DNA of 51,593 nucleotides from assembly GCF_023146395.1 (NCBI RefSeq), contig NZ_JAGLCD010000015.1, positions 1-51,593 of the forward strand, written 5' to 3'. Each line of letters opens with the position of its first letter. The first letter of the stretch is position 1. The position numbers and the translations under genes were made by a program. Source of the stretch: Aeromicrobium sp. (GTDB taxonomy: Bacteria > Actinomycetota > Actinomycetes > Propionibacteriales > Nocardioidaceae). Below, piece by piece: positions 27,506-39,036 of this stretch. A model generated the notes under the pieces. The model was not told the DNA's origin and ran no database searches. It worked only from the letters and a program-made list of their open reading frames with translations.

Positions 27506-27669
27506 GGTCGTCGAGTGGCTGCGAGGGACGAGCAGCCGTATCGAGACGGTGCCCGCGTGACGGTGGGCGGTGGGGTCCGCTGGTGGTGCGGGGTGCCGCC
27601 CGGTGTGGGGGTCTCGGTACGCCCGCTCGCAGAGCTCGCGTGGCACTCGACCAGCGGGTGGGTGCCCGC
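27506..27669. repeat. REPIN-like repeat, copy 2
   Basis: Direct repeat of 27338-27502 with about three substitutions. It is followed by a partial 30-bp-period repeat of TGGCACTCGACCAGCGGGTG (27641 and 27671). Confidence 0.8.
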
Positions 27670-27711
27670 GTGGCACTCGACCAGCGGGTGGGTTCCTGCC
27701 CGTCGCGCTCG

Positions 27712-28587
27712 TCAGCCGAGCGCGCGGACGAGCTCGTCGCGGAAGGCGCGGGCTGCGAGCGACATCGCCTGCTCGTCGCGGTGCGAGACGCCGATCGTGC
27801 GGGTGAGGGTGGGGGAGACGAGGCGGGCGACGGCGAGCTGGGGGCGGGTCGCGACGACCATCTGCGGCACGATCGCGTGGCCCAGCCCCGCCTCGACAAA
27901 GCGCAGCACGGCGCTCATCTCGCCGCCCTCGACCGCGATGACCGGATCGAACCCGGCCTCCCGGCACGCGGCGTTGGTGCGGTCGCGCAGGTCGTAGCCC
28001 TCGCGCGCCATGACGAGCGGGACGTCACGGAGGTCGCGCAGCGCGACCTCCGCGGCCAGCTCACTGTGCGGGGGACCCACCAGCACGAGCTGCTCGGTCA
28101 GCAGCTCGGTCGTGACGAGGCCGTCGTGCTCGATCGTGGCCGAGACGATGTTGAGCGCGAGGTCGAGGTGTCCGCGCGCGAGCTCCTGCATCAGGAGGCG
28201 GGAGCCGGACTCGTGCACCTCCAGGTCGATGCCCGGCCGGCGACGGTGGAACGCCGTGAGCACCTCGGGGAGGAGCCCGTCGCACAGTGACGGCGTGGCG
28301 CCGAGTCGCACCCGACCGCGCCGCAGGCCCGCGACCTCCTGGACGGCCTCCTCCGCGACCTCGACGTCGATCAGGATCCGCTCGGCGTGCGGCAGGAGCG
28401 CCTCGCCGGCACTGGTCAGGTCGATCGCGCCGCGGTTGCGCACGAACAGCGGCGTTCCGAGGGAGTTCTCGAGGACACGGATCTGCTTGGACATGCTCGG
28501 TTGGCTGACGCCGGTCAGCTCGGCGGCGCGGGTGAAGTGGCGGGTCTGGGCGACCGCCACGAAGTACCGGAGCTGCTGGACCTGCAT
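27712..28587 (-). CDS. LysR family transcriptional regulator
   Basis: The 291-residue protein has an N-terminal winged HTH (FVAVAQTRHFTRAAELTGVS, then QPSMSKQIRVLENSLGTPLF) and a C-terminal periplasmic-binding-like effector domain. It is divergent from sdhCAB with 87 bp between, the usual arrangement for a LysR regulator and its target, so control of succinate dehydrogenase is a reasonable inference. A direct repeat GCCTCAGTG at 28589-28597 and 28625-28633 lies in that gap. The effector is unknown. Confidence 0.9.
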   Translation of the reverse strand: MQVQQLRYFVAVAQTRHFTRAAELTGVSQPSMSKQIRVLENSLGTPLFVRNRGAIDLTSAGEALLPHAERILIDVEVAEEAVQEVAGLRRGRVRLGATPSLCDGLLPEVLTAFHRRRPGIDLEVHESGSRLLMQELARGHLDLALNIVSATIEHDGLVTTELLTEQLVLVGPPHSELAAEVALRDLRDVPLVMAREGYDLRDRTNAACREAGFDPVIAVEGGEMSAVLRFVEAGLGHAIVPQMVVATRPQLAVARLVSPTLTRTIGVSHRDEQAMSLAARAFRDELVRALG

Positions 28588-28588
28588 G

Positions 28589-28633
28589 GCCTCAGTGTGT
28601 CATGCCCGTCGTCTATGCAAGGGAGCCTCAGTG
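28589..28633. promoter_or_regulatory. Direct repeat GCCTCAGTG in lysR-sdhC gap
   Basis: Two exact 9-bp copies, 36 bp apart (start to start). The first directly abuts the lysR start codon; the second is about 40 bp before sdhC. Candidate LysR contact sites. Confidence 0.35.
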
Positions 28634-28661
28634 GGACTGCGACAGAATCGTCAATCGGACC

Positions 28662-28667
28662 TACTGT
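28662..28667 (+). promoter_or_regulatory. Leaderless-type -10 (TACTGT) for sdhC
   Basis: Ends 7 nt before GTG 28675. It would start the sdhCAB transcript at or next to the initiation codon. Confidence 0.45.
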
Positions 28668-28674
28668 GGCCCTC

Positions 28675-29394
28675 GTGGTGACTTCCTCGACGATGAAGCG
28701 CACGCCCGCGACGCGGTCGACGGTGGCGCTCAAGTACCTGATGGCGGTCTCCGGTCTCATCATGATCGGGTACCTGCTCCTGCACATGTACGGCAACCTC
28801 AAGGTCTTCGCGGGCAAGGAGGCGTTCGACGAGTACGCCCACCACCTGCGCACCTTCGGCGAGCCGATGCTGCCCTACGAGGGTCTGCTGTGGATCGTGC
28901 GCGTCGTGCTGCTCGCGGCGATCCTCGCGCACATCTACGCGGTCGTGGTGCTGTGGCGGCGCAACCGCGCGGCCGCCGGGGTCGTGGGAGCACGTCGCTA
29001 CCACTCCTCGAAGAACCGCACCGGCATCCAGCGCAGCTACGCCTCGTTCACGATGCGTTGGGGCGGCATCGTCGTCCTGGCGTTCATCGTCTACCACCTG
29101 CTGCACCTGACGGCGAACGTCATCCACCCCGGCGGCGCCTCTGACAGCCCGTACGAGCGGGTCGTCAACGGCTTCGAGATCTGGTGGGTCGTCGCGTCCT
29201 ACACCGTCGCGATGCTCGCGGTCGGCTTCCACCTGTGGCACGGCATCTGGAGCGCCCTGACCACGCTCGGCGGCAACCGCAGCGCCAATCGCATCGACTC
29301 ACGCCTCACCGGCATCGCCGTCGTCGTGACCCTCGTCATCGTCCTCGGCTTCCTGCTGCCGCCGTGGGCCATCCTGCTCGGACTGGAGGGCTGA
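28675..29394 (+). CDS. sdhC: Succinate dehydrogenase cytochrome b subunit
   Basis: Single membrane anchor of the B. subtilis-type (b558) enzyme, binding haem and passing electrons to menaquinone. The 239-residue product has about five segments ([80 protein letters not shown]; a C-terminal one), each of the first four carrying histidines suited to ligating two haems. GTG 28675 is proposed from the -10 spacing; GTG 28678 and ATG 28693 are alternatives. sdhA follows after 5 nt. Confidence 0.92.
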   Translation: MVTSSTMKRTPATRSTVALKYLMAVSGLIMIGYLLLHMYGNLKVFAGKEAFDEYAHHLRTFGEPMLPYEGLLWIVRVVLLAAILAHIYAVVVLWRRNRAAAGVVGARRYHSSKNRTGIQRSYASFTMRWGGIVVLAFIVYHLLHLTANVIHPGGASDSPYERVVNGFEIWWVVASYTVAMLAVGFHLWHGIWSALTTLGGNRSANRIDSRLTGIAVVVTLVIVLGFLLPPWAILLGLEG

Positions 29395-29399
29395 ACCCC

Positions 29400-31382
<1,983 letters not shown>

Positions 31383-31395
31383 TGGAGAGCTACCA

Positions 31396-32148
31396 GTGAA
31401 GATCACCGTCAACGTCTGGCGCCAGAAGGATGCCGACACCAAGGGCCAGATGGTCACGTACCCGCTCGACGAGGTCGACGAGCACATGTCGTTCCTCGAG
31501 ATGCTCGACGTGCTCAACGAGAAGCTCACGATCGACGGCGAGGACCCGGTCGCGTTCGACTCGGACTGCCGCGAGGGCATCTGTGGCACGTGCGGTGTCG
31601 TGATCAACGGCATCCCGCACGGTCCGGAGGTCACCACGACGTGCCAGCTGCACATGCGCACGTTCTCCGACGGTGACGTCATCGACATCGAGCCGTGGCG
31701 GGCCGGCGCGTTCCCGGTCGTCAAGGACCTGGTCGTGGACCGCGGCGCGTTCGACCGCATCATCCAGGCGGGCGGCTACATCAGCGCCCCGACGGGTTCC
31801 GCGGTCGAGGCCAACAACATCCCGGTGCCGAAGGCCGACGCCGACCACGCGTTCGAGGCTGCCACGTGCATCGGCTGCGGCGCCTGCGTCGCGGCGTGCC
31901 CGAACGGCTCGGCGATGCTGTTCACCGCCTCGAAGATCACCCATCTCGGTCTCCTGCCGCAGGGCCAGCCCGAGCGCGACTCCCGCGTGATCGGCATGAT
32001 CGAGCAGCACGACGCCGAGGGCTTCGGCGGCTGCACCAACATCGGTGAGTGCACGGCGGCCTGCCCCAAGGGCATCCCGCTCGACGTCATCAGCCGGCTC
32101 AACCGCGACCTGCTGGGCGCGCTCGGTCGCCAGTCGATCGGCAGCTGA
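31396..32148 (+). CDS. sdhB: Succinate dehydrogenase iron-sulfur subunit
   Basis: Electron bridge between SdhA and SdhC. The 250-residue product has an N-terminal plant-type ferredoxin domain binding [2Fe-2S] ([18 protein letters not shown], plus a later Cys). Two C-terminal cysteine clusters, [15 protein letters not shown] and [17 protein letters not shown], hold the [4Fe-4S] and [3Fe-4S] centres. GTG 31396 lies 13 nt after sdhA. The operon ends with the hairpin at 32188-32241. Confidence 0.97.
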   Translation: MKITVNVWRQKDADTKGQMVTYPLDEVDEHMSFLEMLDVLNEKLTIDGEDPVAFDSDCREGICGTCGVVINGIPHGPEVTTTCQLHMRTFSDGDVIDIEPWRAGAFPVVKDLVVDRGAFDRIIQAGGYISAPTGSAVEANNIPVPKADADHAFEAATCIGCGACVAACPNGSAMLFTASKITHLGLLPQGQPERDSRVIGMIEQHDAEGFGGCTNIGECTAACPKGIPLDVISRLNRDLLGALGRQSIGS

Positions 32149-32187
32149 ACCGCGCGCCGGCCGTGCCAGTCACGACCGGCGACCGGG

Positions 32188-32241
32188 AGAGCCCCGGCCA
32201 CGGCTTCGCCCTCCCCGGGCGTGGCCGGTGGTCGGGGCTCT
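32188..32241 (+). terminator. Imperfect hairpin after sdhB
   Basis: AGAGCCCC/CGGGGCTCT outer arms and CCGGCCACG/CGTGGCCGG inner arms pair across a short interior bulge. No T-tract. About 40 nt after the sdhB stop. Confidence 0.6.
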
Positions 32242-32288
32242 TCCGGCTTCAGGTGCCGTGCTGACGGGCCGAGCGCGCGCGGCGGGCC

Positions 32289-32294
32289 TACCGT
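32289..32294 (+). promoter_or_regulatory. Leaderless-type -10 (TACCGT) for SRPBCC gene
   Basis: Ends 6 nt before ATG 32301. Confidence 0.4.
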
Positions 32295-32300
32295 GAGTGC

Positions 32301-32726
32301 ATGGACGTCGAGCGCAGCTTCGTGGTGGACCGGCCGGTCGAGGAGGTCTTCGACTTTCTCGCGGACTTCGAGAACACCGAGACGTGGGACCCGGGAACCG
32401 TGGAGACCACGCGGATCTCGGGTGACGGCGGGCTGGGAACGCGCTACCGCAACGTCTCCCGGTTCATGGGTCGCACCGTGCAGCTGGAGTACGAGACGAT
32501 CGCGCACGACCGGCCCACGCACTTCGTGTGCCGCGGCGTGAACGGCGCGACGGTGGCCACCGACCACCTGTCCCTCACGCGCGATGGCGATCGCACGCTC
32601 GTGCACTACCGCGCCGTGTTCGACTTCCCGCGCTCGTGGGGCTGGATCGCTGGCCTCGTCCTGCGCCGGCCCGTCGAGAAGCTCGCCGACGAGACGATCG
32701 CGCAGATCCAACGCTCCCTGACCTGA
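32301..32726 (+). CDS. SRPBCC (START/Bet v1-fold) family protein
   Basis: The 141-residue single-domain protein begins MDVERSFVVDRPVEEVFDFL, the typical first strand and helix of the polyketide-cyclase/dehydrase-like SRPBCC family, with DFENTETWDPGT next and a long C-terminal helix. The fold makes a hydrophobic ligand cavity; the ligand and role are unknown. The start fits the upstream -10 spacing. It stands alone before marR, 68 nt away. Confidence 0.85.
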   Translation: MDVERSFVVDRPVEEVFDFLADFENTETWDPGTVETTRISGDGGLGTRYRNVSRFMGRTVQLEYETIAHDRPTHFVCRGVNGATVATDHLSLTRDGDRTLVHYRAVFDFPRSWGWIAGLVLRRPVEKLADETIAQIQRSLT

Positions 32727-32782
32727 CCCCTACCCGACCCTGTCGAGGTGGGGGTCGAAGATGTTTCGCTTGGTTAATGAAC

Positions 32783-32788
32783 TAGGCT
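32783..32788 (+). promoter_or_regulatory. Leaderless-type -10 (TAGGCT) for marR-MFS operon
   Basis: Ends 6 nt before ATG 32795. The flanking A+T-rich TTAATGAAC (32774-32782) overlaps the promoter and may form part of an autoregulatory MarR site. Confidence 0.45.
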
Positions 32789-32794
32789 CATGAC

Positions 32795-33205
32795 ATGCCC
32801 GCCACTGCTCAGGAGATCGCGATCGCGGTGGCGCGCCTCAACCGCCGGCTGCGCCAGGAACGGCACTCTGAGCTGACGCCGACGCAGCTGTCGGTGCTCG
32901 GTGCGATGACCGCAGCAGGCCCCGTGACGCCGGGTGCGCTCGCGGCCCGCGAGAAGGTCAGTCCACCGTCCATCACCCGCACGCTCGGTGCGCTCGTGGA
33001 GCTCGGGCTGGTCGACAAGGCGCCCCACCCCGCCGACGGCCGCCAGGTCGTCGTCAGCGTGTCCGAGCATGGCGCGTCGGTGCTGGCCGAGGAGCGACAG
33101 CGCCGCGACGCCTGGCTCTACCTGCGTCTGCAGGAGCTGGACGACCACGACCGCGAGGTCCTGACGGAGGCGGCCGAGGTCCTGACTCGCCTGGCCGAGT
33201 CGTGA
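32795..33205 (+). CDS. MarR family transcriptional regulator
   Basis: The 136-residue winged-HTH protein has the recognition region LAAREKVSPPSITRTLGALV and wing LVDKAPHPADGRQVVVSVSE (the DxR wing pattern). It overlaps the downstream MFS gene by GTGA, the classic arrangement for a repressor that controls its own efflux pump. The operator is probably in the 32765-32794 promoter. The inducer is unknown. Confidence 0.92.
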   Translation: MPATAQEIAIAVARLNRRLRQERHSELTPTQLSVLGAMTAAGPVTPGALAAREKVSPPSITRTLGALVELGLVDKAPHPADGRQVVVSVSEHGASVLAEERQRRDAWLYLRLQELDDHDREVLTEAAEVLTRLAES

Positions 33206-34533
33206 GGCGGTCCCGCGCGTCGTCGCTCGAATCCCGCCCGGGCACCTTCGCCGCGCTGCAGGTCCGCAACTACCGCATCTACGCGAGCGGCGGGCTGCTC
33301 TCCAACATCGGCACGTGGTTGCAGAGCACGGCCCAGGCGTGGCTCGTCCTGGAGCTGACCGGGAGCGGCGCCGCCCTGGGGTTCACGATCGCCCTGCAGC
33401 TCCTGCCGTCGCTCCTGCTCTCGCCGCTCGCCGGCGTGCTGGCCGACCGGGTGCCGAAGCGCACCCTCCTGCGGTGGCTCCAGCTCGGGATGGCCCTGCC
33501 GTCGGCGCTCCTGGGGGTGCTCGCGATCGCCGGGGTCGTGCAGGTCTGGCAGGTGTACGTGCTCACGACGCTGTTCGGTGCGGCCCGCGCGCTCGAGGCG
33601 CCGGCGCGCCAGTCGTTCGTCGCCGAGATGGTCGGGCAGCGTCACCTCAGCAACGCCGTGTCCCTCAACTCGGCGTCGTTCAACTCCGGCCGCCTCGTCG
33701 GCCCGGCGCTCGCCGGCGTCCTGATCGCGGCGCTCGGATCGGGCGTGTTCGCGACCGGCTGGGTCATCCTGGCGAACGCCCTGAGCTACGGGTTCGTGCT
33801 CCTGGCCCTGCAGGTCATGGATCCGTCGGCGCTGCACCCTGCGCCGCTCACGGGAGACCGGCGCGGGGCGGTGCGGGCCGGCGTCCGCTACGTCCGGTCC
33901 CGCCCCGATCTCGTGCTGCTGTTCGCCTGCGTCTTCTTCATGGGCTCGTTCGGCATGAACTTCGCCGTGACGACCGCGCTGATGGCGACCGAGGAGTTCG
34001 GCAAGGGAGCGGGGGAGTTCGGCCTGCTCGGCTCGATCATGGCCATCGGGTCACTCGCCGGTGCGCTCCTGGCCGCCCGGCGCCAGGCGCCGCGGCTGCG
34101 GTTCATCGTCGGGGCGGCGCTCTGCTTCTCCGCCCTGCAGGTCGTGTCGGCGCTGATGCCGACGTACGTCACCTACGCCGCGGTACTGCCGCTCGTGGGG
34201 CTGTCGGTGCTGACGGCCGTGACCACGGCGAACGCCCTGATCCAGATGTCGACCGCACCGGCCATGCGGGGGCGCGTCGCCTCCCTCTACCTCATGGTGT
34301 TCCTCGGCAGCGTGCCCCTGGGAGCCCCGTTGATCGGGTGGCTGGGGGAGGCCTTCGGGCCGCGCTGGGCCCTGGCCGCGAGCGGCCTCGGCGTCGGGAT
34401 CGGGGTGACGCTCGCGGCGATCTGGTTCATGCGCCAGGACGCCCCCATTCGCGACGCGCTGTCGCGCCGGCGCCGTGGCCGCCGAGGTCAGCCGCCGGTG
34501 CCCGCCCCGCACGAGACGATCGACCTGGCGTGA
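33202..34533 (+). CDS. MFS transporter, DHA3/EntS-like
   Basis: The 443-residue exporter candidate has about 12 segments. Markers include NYRIYASGGLLSNIGTWLQS, QAWLVLELTGSGAALGFTIA, LAGVLADRVPKRTLL and APARQSFVAEMV, the last typical of the EntS-like (enterobactin-exporter/TMS) group. It ends in an Arg-rich cytoplasmic tail. GTG 33202 overlaps the marR stop, so the two genes are coupled. Role in drug or siderophore export is inferred from family and neighbour. Confidence 0.9.
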   Translation: MRRSRASSLESRPGTFAALQVRNYRIYASGGLLSNIGTWLQSTAQAWLVLELTGSGAALGFTIALQLLPSLLLSPLAGVLADRVPKRTLLRWLQLGMALPSALLGVLAIAGVVQVWQVYVLTTLFGAARALEAPARQSFVAEMVGQRHLSNAVSLNSASFNSGRLVGPALAGVLIAALGSGVFATGWVILANALSYGFVLLALQVMDPSALHPAPLTGDRRGAVRAGVRYVRSRPDLVLLFACVFFMGSFGMNFAVTTALMATEEFGKGAGEFGLLGSIMAIGSLAGALLAARRQAPRLRFIVGAALCFSALQVVSALMPTYVTYAAVLPLVGLSVLTAVTTANALIQMSTAPAMRGRVASLYLMVFLGSVPLGAPLIGWLGEAFGPRWALAASGLGVGIGVTLAAIWFMRQDAPIRDALSRRRRGRRGQPPVPAPHETIDLA

Positions 34534-34583
34534 GCGGCGCCCCGGGCGCTGGTCGACACCCGCGCGGCGCCGGCGACCACGCG

Positions 34584-34589
34584 TATCCT
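34584..34589 (+). promoter_or_regulatory. Leaderless-type -10 (TATCCT) for M20 amidohydrolase
   Basis: Ends 6 nt before ATG 34596. Confidence 0.45.
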
Positions 34590-34595
34590 GAGGCG

Positions 34596-35762
34596 ATGGC
34601 CCCACTCGACGTCGTGACCCGCGTGGTCGACGAGATCACCCCCGATCTCATCGACCTGCGCCGCGACGTCCACGCCCACCCGGAGCTGTCGTGGCAGGAG
34701 GAGCGCACGACCGACCTCGTCGCGCGCTGGATGGACAAGCACGGCATCTCCTACGACCTGCTGCCCGGCACCGGACTCGTCGCGGAGGTCGGCCGCGAGG
34801 AGGGCCCGATCGTGGCCCTGCGCGGCGACCTCGACGCGCTGCCCGTGCCCGACACGACCCAGGACACCTGGCGTTCGCTGGTGCCCAACGTGGCGCACGC
34901 GTGCGGCCACGACGTGCACGTCGCGGCCCTCGTGGGCGCAGCGATCTCGCTGGCCGAGGCCCACCGCGTCGCACCGCTGCCGGTCCGCGTGCGGCTGATC
35001 TTCCAGCCGGCCGAGGAGGTCATGCCCGGGGGCGCCCTGCGGCTGCTGTCGCTGGGCGTGCTCAAGGGCGTCTCGCGCATCTTCGCGCTGCACTGCGATC
35101 CGTCTCTCGACGTCGGGCAGATCGGGCTGCGCGAGGGTCCCATCACGGGTGCGTCGGACCGCATCCAGGTGACGCTCAACGGCCGTGGTGGCCACACGTC
35201 TCGCCCTCACCTGACCGAGGACCTCACCTACGCCCTCGGCAGTCTCGTGACGCAGCTGCCCGCAGTGCTGTCGCGACGCTTCGACCCCCGCGCCGGTGTC
35301 TCGATGGTGTGGGGACAGATCTCGGCGGGCCAGGCGGTCAACGTCATCCCGGCCACGGGTGAGCTCGCCGGCACCCTGCGGATGCTCGACGCCAACGCCT
35401 GGCACCAGGCCGAGCACCTGGTCCGCGGACTGATCGCCGACATCATCGCGCCGTTCGGGGTCAGCGCGGAGGTGCTCTACGTGCGCGGCGTCCCGCCCGT
35501 CGTCAACGACTTCGCGGCGACGCAGGCGATGCGGCAGGGCGTGACCGCCGCCATCGGTCCGAGCGGCGTCGCCACGACGTCGCAGAGCCTCGGCGGCGAG
35601 GACTTCGCGTGGTACGTGGAGGCCGTGCCCGGCGCGATGGGCCGCCTCGGCACCCGCACCCCCGACGGGCCGACGTACGACCTGCACCAGGGCAACCTGC
35701 GGGTCGACGAGCGGGCCATCGCGATCGGTGCGCGGGTCCTGGCAGCCTCAGCACTGTCCTAG
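34596..35762 (+). CDS. M20D family amidohydrolase
   Basis: Zinc-dependent hydrolase of N-acyl amino acids (HipO/IAA-amino-acid-hydrolase group). The 388-residue product begins with LRRDVHAHPELSWQEERTTD. Metal-site motifs are ALRGDLDALP, ACGHDVHVAAL and FQPAEEVMPGGA, and GGEDFAWY lies near the end. A lid domain around residues 190-300 has GRGGHTSRPH. ATG 34596 is selected from the motif distance; the much longer upstream frame is antisense-like shadow inside the MFS gene. Natural substrate unknown. Confidence 0.92.
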   Translation: MAPLDVVTRVVDEITPDLIDLRRDVHAHPELSWQEERTTDLVARWMDKHGISYDLLPGTGLVAEVGREEGPIVALRGDLDALPVPDTTQDTWRSLVPNVAHACGHDVHVAALVGAAISLAEAHRVAPLPVRVRLIFQPAEEVMPGGALRLLSLGVLKGVSRIFALHCDPSLDVGQIGLREGPITGASDRIQVTLNGRGGHTSRPHLTEDLTYALGSLVTQLPAVLSRRFDPRAGVSMVWGQISAGQAVNVIPATGELAGTLRMLDANAWHQAEHLVRGLIADIIAPFGVSAEVLYVRGVPPVVNDFAATQAMRQGVTAAIGPSGVATTSQSLGGEDFAWYVEAVPGAMGRLGTRTPDGPTYDLHQGNLRVDERAIAIGARVLAASALS

Positions 35763-35855
35763 CACCGGTGGTGCCGGCTCAGCAGACCGCGGGGGACAAG
35801 CGGCCACGGACGAGCAGCGCGGTGGCCGCCTCGGCGCACCTGCCGACCCAGCGTT

Positions 35856-35930
35856 GCGAGTTACGGAGTGAACACGGCAGCCGGTGACTTCACACGGCAC
35901 AGGTGCCTGGGGAAGTCACCGGCTGCCGTG
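35856..35930. repeat. Dispersed palindromic repeat, family B copy 2
   Basis: Begins GCGAGTTACGGAGTGA like the copy at 9225. Arms 35873-35891 and 35912-35930 pair perfectly over 19 bp around a nested GGCAC/GTGCC stem. Probably a terminator after the M20 gene. Confidence 0.75.
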
Positions 35931-36078
35931 CCAAGTGCCCGTCGGAGGTCGGTTGCCGAGCACGGTGCCCCCGCGTCCTCTGGTCCATGCCGCTTGTCGA
36001 TCAGCACGGGTGCCCGCACCCGATGACGGCGTGGTTGCTGCGCCCCGGTGACAAAACGGTTACGGCTTCCGGCAAAGG

Positions 36079-36107
36079 TTCCGGGTGCGCCCCCGCCCAC
36101 CTAGAGT
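36079..36107 (+). promoter_or_regulatory. Promoter for the nucleoside-uptake operon
   Basis: TTCCGG (36079-36084) and TAGAGT (36102-36107) are 17 bp apart and leave a roughly 45-nt leader before GTG 36155. Confidence 0.45.
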
Positions 36108-36154
36108 CTGGCGCAGGCCGACAGAAGGTCGAGCCGAACATCTGAGGAGGAACA

Positions 36155-37234
36155 GTGCGCCGACTCTCGACGTACGGCGTCGCCCTGGCGACGTGCGGTC
36201 TCATCCTGACCGCGTGCGGCACCGCAGCCGACGACAACGACAGCGACAACGACGCCGCGGCGGCGGAGTGCGAGACCGTCCAGCTCGAGGGCGATCCCCA
36301 GGTCGGTCTGGCCTACGACGTCGGCGGACGCGGCGACCAGTCCTTCAACGACTCGGCCTACGCCGGTCTGACCCAGGCCGTCAGCGAGTTCGGCATCGCC
36401 GAGGTCACCGAGGGCGAGGCCGGGCAGGACGAGTCCGAGGACATCCGCGAGGAGCGTCTGCGCACCTTCGCCGACAGCGGTCACAACGTCATCGTGGGAG
36501 TCGGCTTCGCCTACAGCGAGGCCGTCGACACGGTCGCGCCCGACTACCCGAACGTCGCCTTCGCCGTCATCGATGGCTTCGACCCGACCGAGGACGACGT
36601 CAACTGCAACGTCGCCTACCTGGGCTTCGCCGAGAACGAGGGATCCTTCCTGGTCGGCGCCGCGGCTGCCCTGCAGTCGCAGACCGGCACGATCGGCTTC
36701 GTCGGCGGTGTCAACAACACCCTGATCCAGAAGTTCGAGGCGGGCTACGCCGCGGGCGCCGAGGCGGTCAACCCCGACATCAACATCCTCACGACCTACA
36801 TCGAGGAGTCCGATCCCGCGGGCTTCGGTGACCCGGCCGGTGGCCAGGCCGCTGCCGAGGGCCAGTACGCCGACGGCGCCGACATCGTGTTCCACGCCGC
36901 CGGCTTCTCGGGCACGGGCGTGTTCGACGCGGCCGTCGCCGCCGACAAGCTCGCGATCGGTGTCGACTCCGACCAGTTCCTGACCGCCGGTCCGGAGCAG
37001 GCGCAGCACATCATCACCTCGATGCTCAAGCGGGTCGACACGGCCACGTACGAGTTCATCGCGTCGGCCGTCAACGGCGAGCCGGACCAGGGCTTCACGA
37101 CCTTCACCCTGGCCGACGACGGCGTCGGCTACTCGACCTCGGGCAACTTCCTGACCCCCGAGACGATCGCGGCCCTCGAGGACTACAAGGCGCAGATCAT
37201 CGCCGGTGACATCGAGGTCCCGACCCAGCCGTAG
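36155..37234 (+). CDS. BMP-family nucleoside-binding lipoprotein
   Basis: Solute-binding protein of the basic membrane protein (PnrA/BmpA) family, which captures nucleosides for the ABC importer encoded next. The 359-residue product has a lipoprotein signal with lipobox LTAC (residues 18-21), then an acidic linker. The periplasmic-binding fold has [58 protein letters not shown] and [12 protein letters not shown] 36155 has a strong GAGGAGG site. A perfect hairpin follows the stop, which may let this binding protein accumulate above the membrane subunits. Confidence 0.95.
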   Translation: MRRLSTYGVALATCGLILTACGTAADDNDSDNDAAAAECETVQLEGDPQVGLAYDVGGRGDQSFNDSAYAGLTQAVSEFGIAEVTEGEAGQDESEDIREERLRTFADSGHNVIVGVGFAYSEAVDTVAPDYPNVAFAVIDGFDPTEDDVNCNVAYLGFAENEGSFLVGAAAALQSQTGTIGFVGGVNNTLIQKFEAGYAAGAEAVNPDINILTTYIEESDPAGFGDPAGGQAAAEGQYADGADIVFHAAGFSGTGVFDAAVAADKLAIGVDSDQFLTAGPEQAQHIITSMLKRVDTATYEFIASAVNGEPDQGFTTFTLADDGVGYSTSGNFLTPETIAALEDYKAQIIAGDIEVPTQP

Positions 37235-37253
37235 CGCCGGGTCACCGACCGAT

Positions 37254-37293
37254 CACGAGCGGGCCCGGGAGCCACCTCCCGGGCCCGCTCGTG
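37254..37293 (+). terminator. Perfect 18-bp hairpin after BMP gene
   Basis: Arms 37254-37271 and 37276-37293 are exact complements around CCAC, with no T-tract. Placed inside the operon, it could be a partial terminator or a 3' stabiliser for the binding-protein mRNA. Confidence 0.65.
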
Positions 37294-37347
37294 CTGTGCT
37301 CGATCTTGCCGCCCACGGCGCTGTGCCCGATCTTGCCGCCCACGGCC
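37294..37347. repeat. Two 27-bp tandem copies in BMP-ATPase gap
   Basis: Copies 37294-37320 and 37321-37347 differ mainly by one T/C near position 7 plus their last base. They sit directly after the hairpin. No protein-coding meaning is evident. Confidence 0.6.
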
Positions 37348-37431
37348 CGGCACCCCCGCCGACCCCGCCCAGCCCCGCCAATCCACCGGGACACCCTGGC
37401 GGCCTTCACGACCCTGCGAGAGGATGACCGC

Positions 37432-38927
<1,496 letters not shown>

Positions 38928-38943
<16 letters not shown>

Positions 38944-39036
38944 GCGAGCGTGAGCGAGCGAATCATGGGGATCGAGTCATGACGCCAGCGCCTATCGTGG
39001 CGTTCTTCTGCGAGGTGGTGGCGTCATGAGCGAGCG
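38928..39036. repeat. 86-bp-period duplication at the ATPase-permease junction
   Basis: A 23-bp string beginning GGTGGTGGCGTCATGA occurs at 38928-38950 and 39014-39036. Between them lies an inserted segment with GAGCGAGCGTGAGCGAGCG and an inverted repeat GGCGTCATGA (38934-38943) / TCATGACGCC (38977-38986). Confidence 0.85.
38940..39029 (+). CDS. Coupled 29-codon mini-ORF
   Basis: The ATG at 38940 overlaps the ATPase stop (ATGA), and its own TGA overlaps the permease ATG at 39026 (ATGA). The product starts MSERERANHG and ends FFCEVVAS: the start copies the permease N-terminus (MSEREK), and the end copies the ATPase C-terminus (VVAS). It appears to be a by-product of the 86-bp insertion that keeps ribosomes flowing from ATPase to permease. 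No function in the peptide is implied; translation is inferred from the coupling geometry. Confidence 0.55.

Larger units (their letters stand above)
27276..27711. other. Gene-free stretch filled by repeats
   Basis: No convincing gene. The 436 bp between the phosphoesterase and the LysR gene consist mostly of a tandemly duplicated REPIN-like unit plus a short 30-bp-period repeat near 27638-27690. Frames crossing it repeat themselves and show no protein family. Confidence 0.75.
35763..36154. other. Gene-free stretch before BMP gene
   Basis: No convincing gene in 392 bp. It holds the family B palindrome (35856-35930), a small hairpin GGGTGC-CC-GCACCC at 36008-36021 and a promoter at 36079-36107. 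An 80-codon frame at 35903-36145 overlaps all of these and shows no protein family. Confidence 0.65.

Noticed and set aside
27276..27711. CRISPR array
   Set aside because: Only two long copies with a 168-bp period and no regular 30-bp repeat/spacer alternation; no cas genes in the window.
35903..36145. 80-codon plus-strand gene before the BMP gene
   Set aside because: Overlaps a palindrome and the operon promoter, has no family resemblance and no ribosome site.
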